A program made the translations under genes and the position numbers. From the NCBI RefSeq assembly GCF_000225705.1, contig NZ_JH126470.1:1-64000 (forward strand): 64,000 nucleotides of DNA, read 5' to 3'. This stretch comes from Collinsella tanakaei YIT 12063 (GTDB lineage Bacteria > Actinomycetota > Coriobacteriia > Coriobacteriales > Coriobacteriaceae). Within the stretch, counting starts at the first letter, position 1. Each line of letters starts with the position of its first letter. Under the pieces are notes generated by a model. It made no database searches. It saw nothing but the letters and a program-made list of their open reading frames with translations, and was not told where the DNA came from. Below are positions 62,011 to 64,000 of this stretch, one piece after another.

Positions 62011-62129
62011 TGTCGTTATCGCGGTTTGCCGCGTGTTGGGTGCTCGATGTGCTCGACGCTAAGCGATGAGCCGCGCGATGCCGGGAGTCGCAAGCCGGGC
62101 ATCAAACGCCGGGTACTAGAGCGTGCCTA

Positions 62130-62468
62130 TTAGAGCGCGCCGCGTCCGTGCTCGCCGGTGCGAATACGGATGACGTCGTCGACCGGGGTGACAAAGATCT
62201 TGCCGTCGCCCACGCCACCGGTGTGCGCGGCGCTGCAGATGACCTGGATCAAGCCATCTACCTGGTCCTCGTCCACCACAATGTCGAACTTGACCTTAGG
62301 GATGGTGTTGAGAAGGACCTCGGTACCGCGGACGTATTCCTTCCAGCCGTGCTGGTTGCCGCAACCCTGCACCTGCGAGATGGTCATTCCACGGATGCCG
62401 GCGTCGAACAGGGCCTCTTTGAGAACCTCGAGCTTCTCCTGGCGAATGATAGCGGTCAGTTGTTTCAT
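62130..62468 (-). CDS. glnK: PII signal-transduction protein, GlnB/GlnK type
   Basis: A 112-residue PII protein. The fold is shown by KQLTAIIRQEKLEVLKEAL and the C-terminal DGKIFVTPVDDVIRIRTGE. The T-loop residue 51, normally the Tyr uridylylated in many bacteria, is Val (RGTEV, residues 47-51). Control by uridylylation is therefore unlikely; effects probably come from ATP, ADP and 2-oxoglutarate binding. GlnK docking onto AmtB is the likely role because amtB lies upstream with a 62-base gap. A perfect terminator follows at 61965. Confidence 0.93.
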   Translation of the reverse strand: MKQLTAIIRQEKLEVLKEALFDAGIRGMTISQVQGCGNQHGWKEYVRGTEVLLNTIPKVKFDIVVDEDQVDGLIQVICSAAHTGGVGDGKIFVTPVDDVIRIRTGEHGRGAL

Positions 62469-62530
62469 GGCTGCTCCTCCTCCAATTGATCTATGTGTTG
62501 GTAATGATTCCTATGCCAGGGGCATAGCTG

Positions 62531-63805
62531 CTAGTCCAAGCCGGTGAACGCGGGGTAGGCGCTCTCGCCGTGCTCGGAGATATCAAGGCCAAGGGCTTCA
62601 TCGGCCTCGTCAACGCGTAGGCTGCCGCCGCACAGGGCCTTAACCACAAGAACAAGGACAAGGTCGAGAATCAGGACGATGGCGATGGTGACCGCAATGC
62701 CCAGAACCTGGGCGATCAGCATTGTGGGATCGCCGGTGTAGAACAAGCCGCCGAAGTCGGTCCAGGACAGCTCGGGCACGCAGAACAGGCCGGTGAGGAC
62801 GCCGCCTACGATACCGCCGATACCGTGGCAGCCAAAGGCGTCGAGGGCGTCGTCATAACCAAAGCGGGCCTTGAGGTGCGAGATGGCGAAGAAGCAGACG
62901 GGCGGAACGGCGGCGCCAATGATCAGCGCGGCCCAGGGCTCGACAAAGCCAGCGCCCGGAGTGATTGCGACCAGGCCGGCGACCAGGCCGGTGCTGGCGC
63001 CAACAAGCGTGGGCTTACCGGTGACCAGGCGCTCGACTACCAACCAGGAAGCCAGGCCGGCGGCGCTTGCGGTGACGGTGTTGAGCAGGGCGAGTGCGGC
63101 GACGCCGTCGACAGCGAACTCGGAGCCGCTGTTAAAGCCGAACCAACCAAACCACAGCAGGCCGGCGCCCAGGGCGACAAACGGAACGTTGTGCGGGCGA
63201 TAGCTCATAACGCCAAAGCCGCGGCGTCCACCAAGGGCAAGGCAGAGAACAAGACCGGTGAGGCCGGAGGAGATGTGGACAACGTCGCCGCCTGCAAAGT
63301 CGAGCGCGCCAATCTGCTCGCCAATGAGCGAGCCGGCACCGCCCCAGACCATGTGCGCCAGCGGGGCGTAGACAACAAGAACCCAGAATGCAAGGAACAA
63401 GGTGACGGCCTTGAACTTCATGCGGCCGGCGACGGAACCGGTGATGATGGCCGAGGTGATCATGGCAAACGCCATCTGGAACGCGATGTCAACGATAGAA
63501 GGATAGGTCGCGTCCGCGGGTGGGTTGGCCGCCTCGTCCAGAACCTGCTGGACAATGGGCAGGCAAAGCAGTTGGTCAAAGCCGCCAAAGAACGAGATGG
63601 AGCCGTCGCCGCCGTAGGCAAACGACCATCCGGCGACAACCCAGAGAACGCCAACGACGCCAATGACAATGAAGGTCATGAGCATGGTGTTGGTAACGTT
63701 CTTACGCCGGGCCAGTCCGCCGTAGAAAAAAGCAAGGCCAGGCGTCATAAGGAACACGAGCATGGTACAGACAAGCATAAAGCCGGTGGAACCTGTATCA
63801 AACAT
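62531..63805 (-). CDS. amtB: Ammonium transporter
   Basis: A 424-residue Amt/MEP channel. Diagnostic segments include PGLAFFYGGLARRKNV near the start, the DFAGGDVVHISSGLTGLVLC region (positions of the twin-His pore motif) and CFFAISHLKARFGYDDALDA followed by the C-terminal His region FGCHGIGGIVGG. About eleven membrane segments are predicted. Start is ATG 63805. Expressed with glnK, it would scavenge ammonium at low nitrogen. Confidence 0.95.
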   Translation of the reverse strand: MFDTGSTGFMLVCTMLVFLMTPGLAFFYGGLARRKNVTNTMLMTFIVIGVVGVLWVVAGWSFAYGGDGSISFFGGFDQLLCLPIVQQVLDEAANPPADATYPSIVDIAFQMAFAMITSAIITGSVAGRMKFKAVTLFLAFWVLVVYAPLAHMVWGGAGSLIGEQIGALDFAGGDVVHISSGLTGLVLCLALGGRRGFGVMSYRPHNVPFVALGAGLLWFGWFGFNSGSEFAVDGVAALALLNTVTASAAGLASWLVVERLVTGKPTLVGASTGLVAGLVAITPGAGFVEPWAALIIGAAVPPVCFFAISHLKARFGYDDALDAFGCHGIGGIVGGVLTGLFCVPELSWTDFGGLFYTGDPTMLIAQVLGIAVTIAIVLILDLVLVLVVKALCGGSLRVDEADEALGLDISEHGESAYPAFTGLD

Positions 63806-64000
63806 GTTGTTTCCCCCTCACAAGTTCCGGTTTTATCGTAGAAGCCATTAGGACCGGTCGCGCCGCGCGGGTGCACGGCCGCGCAATTGCGACTTGCTCA
63901 TAATGGCATCGAGTTGGCGTGAAAAAAGCGGGGGATTATGCCGTTAACGTATGGATGCAAGGCGGAAACAGAGCCGTCGGCGCTTGGAACCGCGGCGCAA
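63806..64000. other. Upstream region of amtB, no gene seen
   Basis: About 200 bp with no convincing open frame. The minus-strand promoter must lie here; a CATTATGA on the minus strand near 63901 may be part of it. GTTAACG at 63940-63949 resembles part of a GlnR site but is not a full match. Confidence 0.35.

Overview
The window is GC-rich, densely packed Gram-positive-type DNA with strong AGGAGG-like ribosome binding sites and occasional GTG starts. The gene content (FeoA-FeoB fusion, fused CydDC-type ABC transporter, S-layer-homology surface protein, NusG-like antiterminator, sucrose PTS, LanFEG-like ABC exporter) fits an anaerobic gut actinobacterium of the Coriobacteriia, most likely Collinsella or a close relative. 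That assignment is inference; no rRNA or other marker gene is present.

Layout. 1-460: 5' end of an IS21-type istA cut by the window edge, with its terminal repeats. 800-6190: aspartate-family amino-acid genes, thrC-thrB on the minus strand diverging from lysC and asd. 6255-12040: a frameshifted remnant, then a TetR regulator divergent from a two-gene MacB/FtsX-type ABC system whose intergenic region carries large inverted repeats. 12245-19960: DegV, a MoxR ATPase next to an unusual DUF58-transglutaminase fusion, a GNAT acetyltransferase and a YefM/YoeB toxin-antitoxin pair. 20100-26340: phosphofructokinase, M18 aminopeptidase, ketopantoate reductase, a deformylase homologue lacking its catalytic Glu, and a D-2-hydroxyacid dehydrogenase. 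26450-33070: an XRE-desulfoferrodoxin fusion, a response regulator with a kinase lacking its ATPase domain, an MFS carrier behind a structured leader, a palindromic repeat array, MerR and a metallophosphoesterase. 33190-37870: NifX-like protein, a small membrane protein, VanZ-RDD and FeoAB. 37980-43650: tyrosine recombinase, a large surface protein broken by two frameshifts, and a NusG-like antiterminator. 43770-49200: sucrose cluster (fructokinase, GH32, PTS EIIBC, LacI). 49480-53000: HD protein, PF06541 membrane protein, dxs. 53045-57310: two ABC-2 permeases, an ATPase and a histidine kinase with no response-regulator gene beside them. 57400-61830: repeat element, fused ABC transporter behind a DtxR/IdeR-like box, and a MITE-like element. 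62130-63805: amtB and a PII gene.

The most unusual material is in the DNA between genes. Two copies (21562-21776 and 57405-57688) of an undescribed repeat carry arrays of a roughly 22-bp unit facing each other around a core. An array of seven alternating inverted units lies at 30852-31047. Two giant hairpins share the same apical sequence (43667-43749 and 48119-48188). A 292-bp element has 27-bp terminal inverted repeats (61538-61829). The octamer TGGACGAG occurs about 42 times in both orientations, by eye, far above chance. Protein-level oddities are the DUF58-TgpA fusion, the kinase without a catalytic domain, the Glu-to-Gly deformylase, the PII protein with Val at position 51, and possible iron regulation of the fused ABC transporter.
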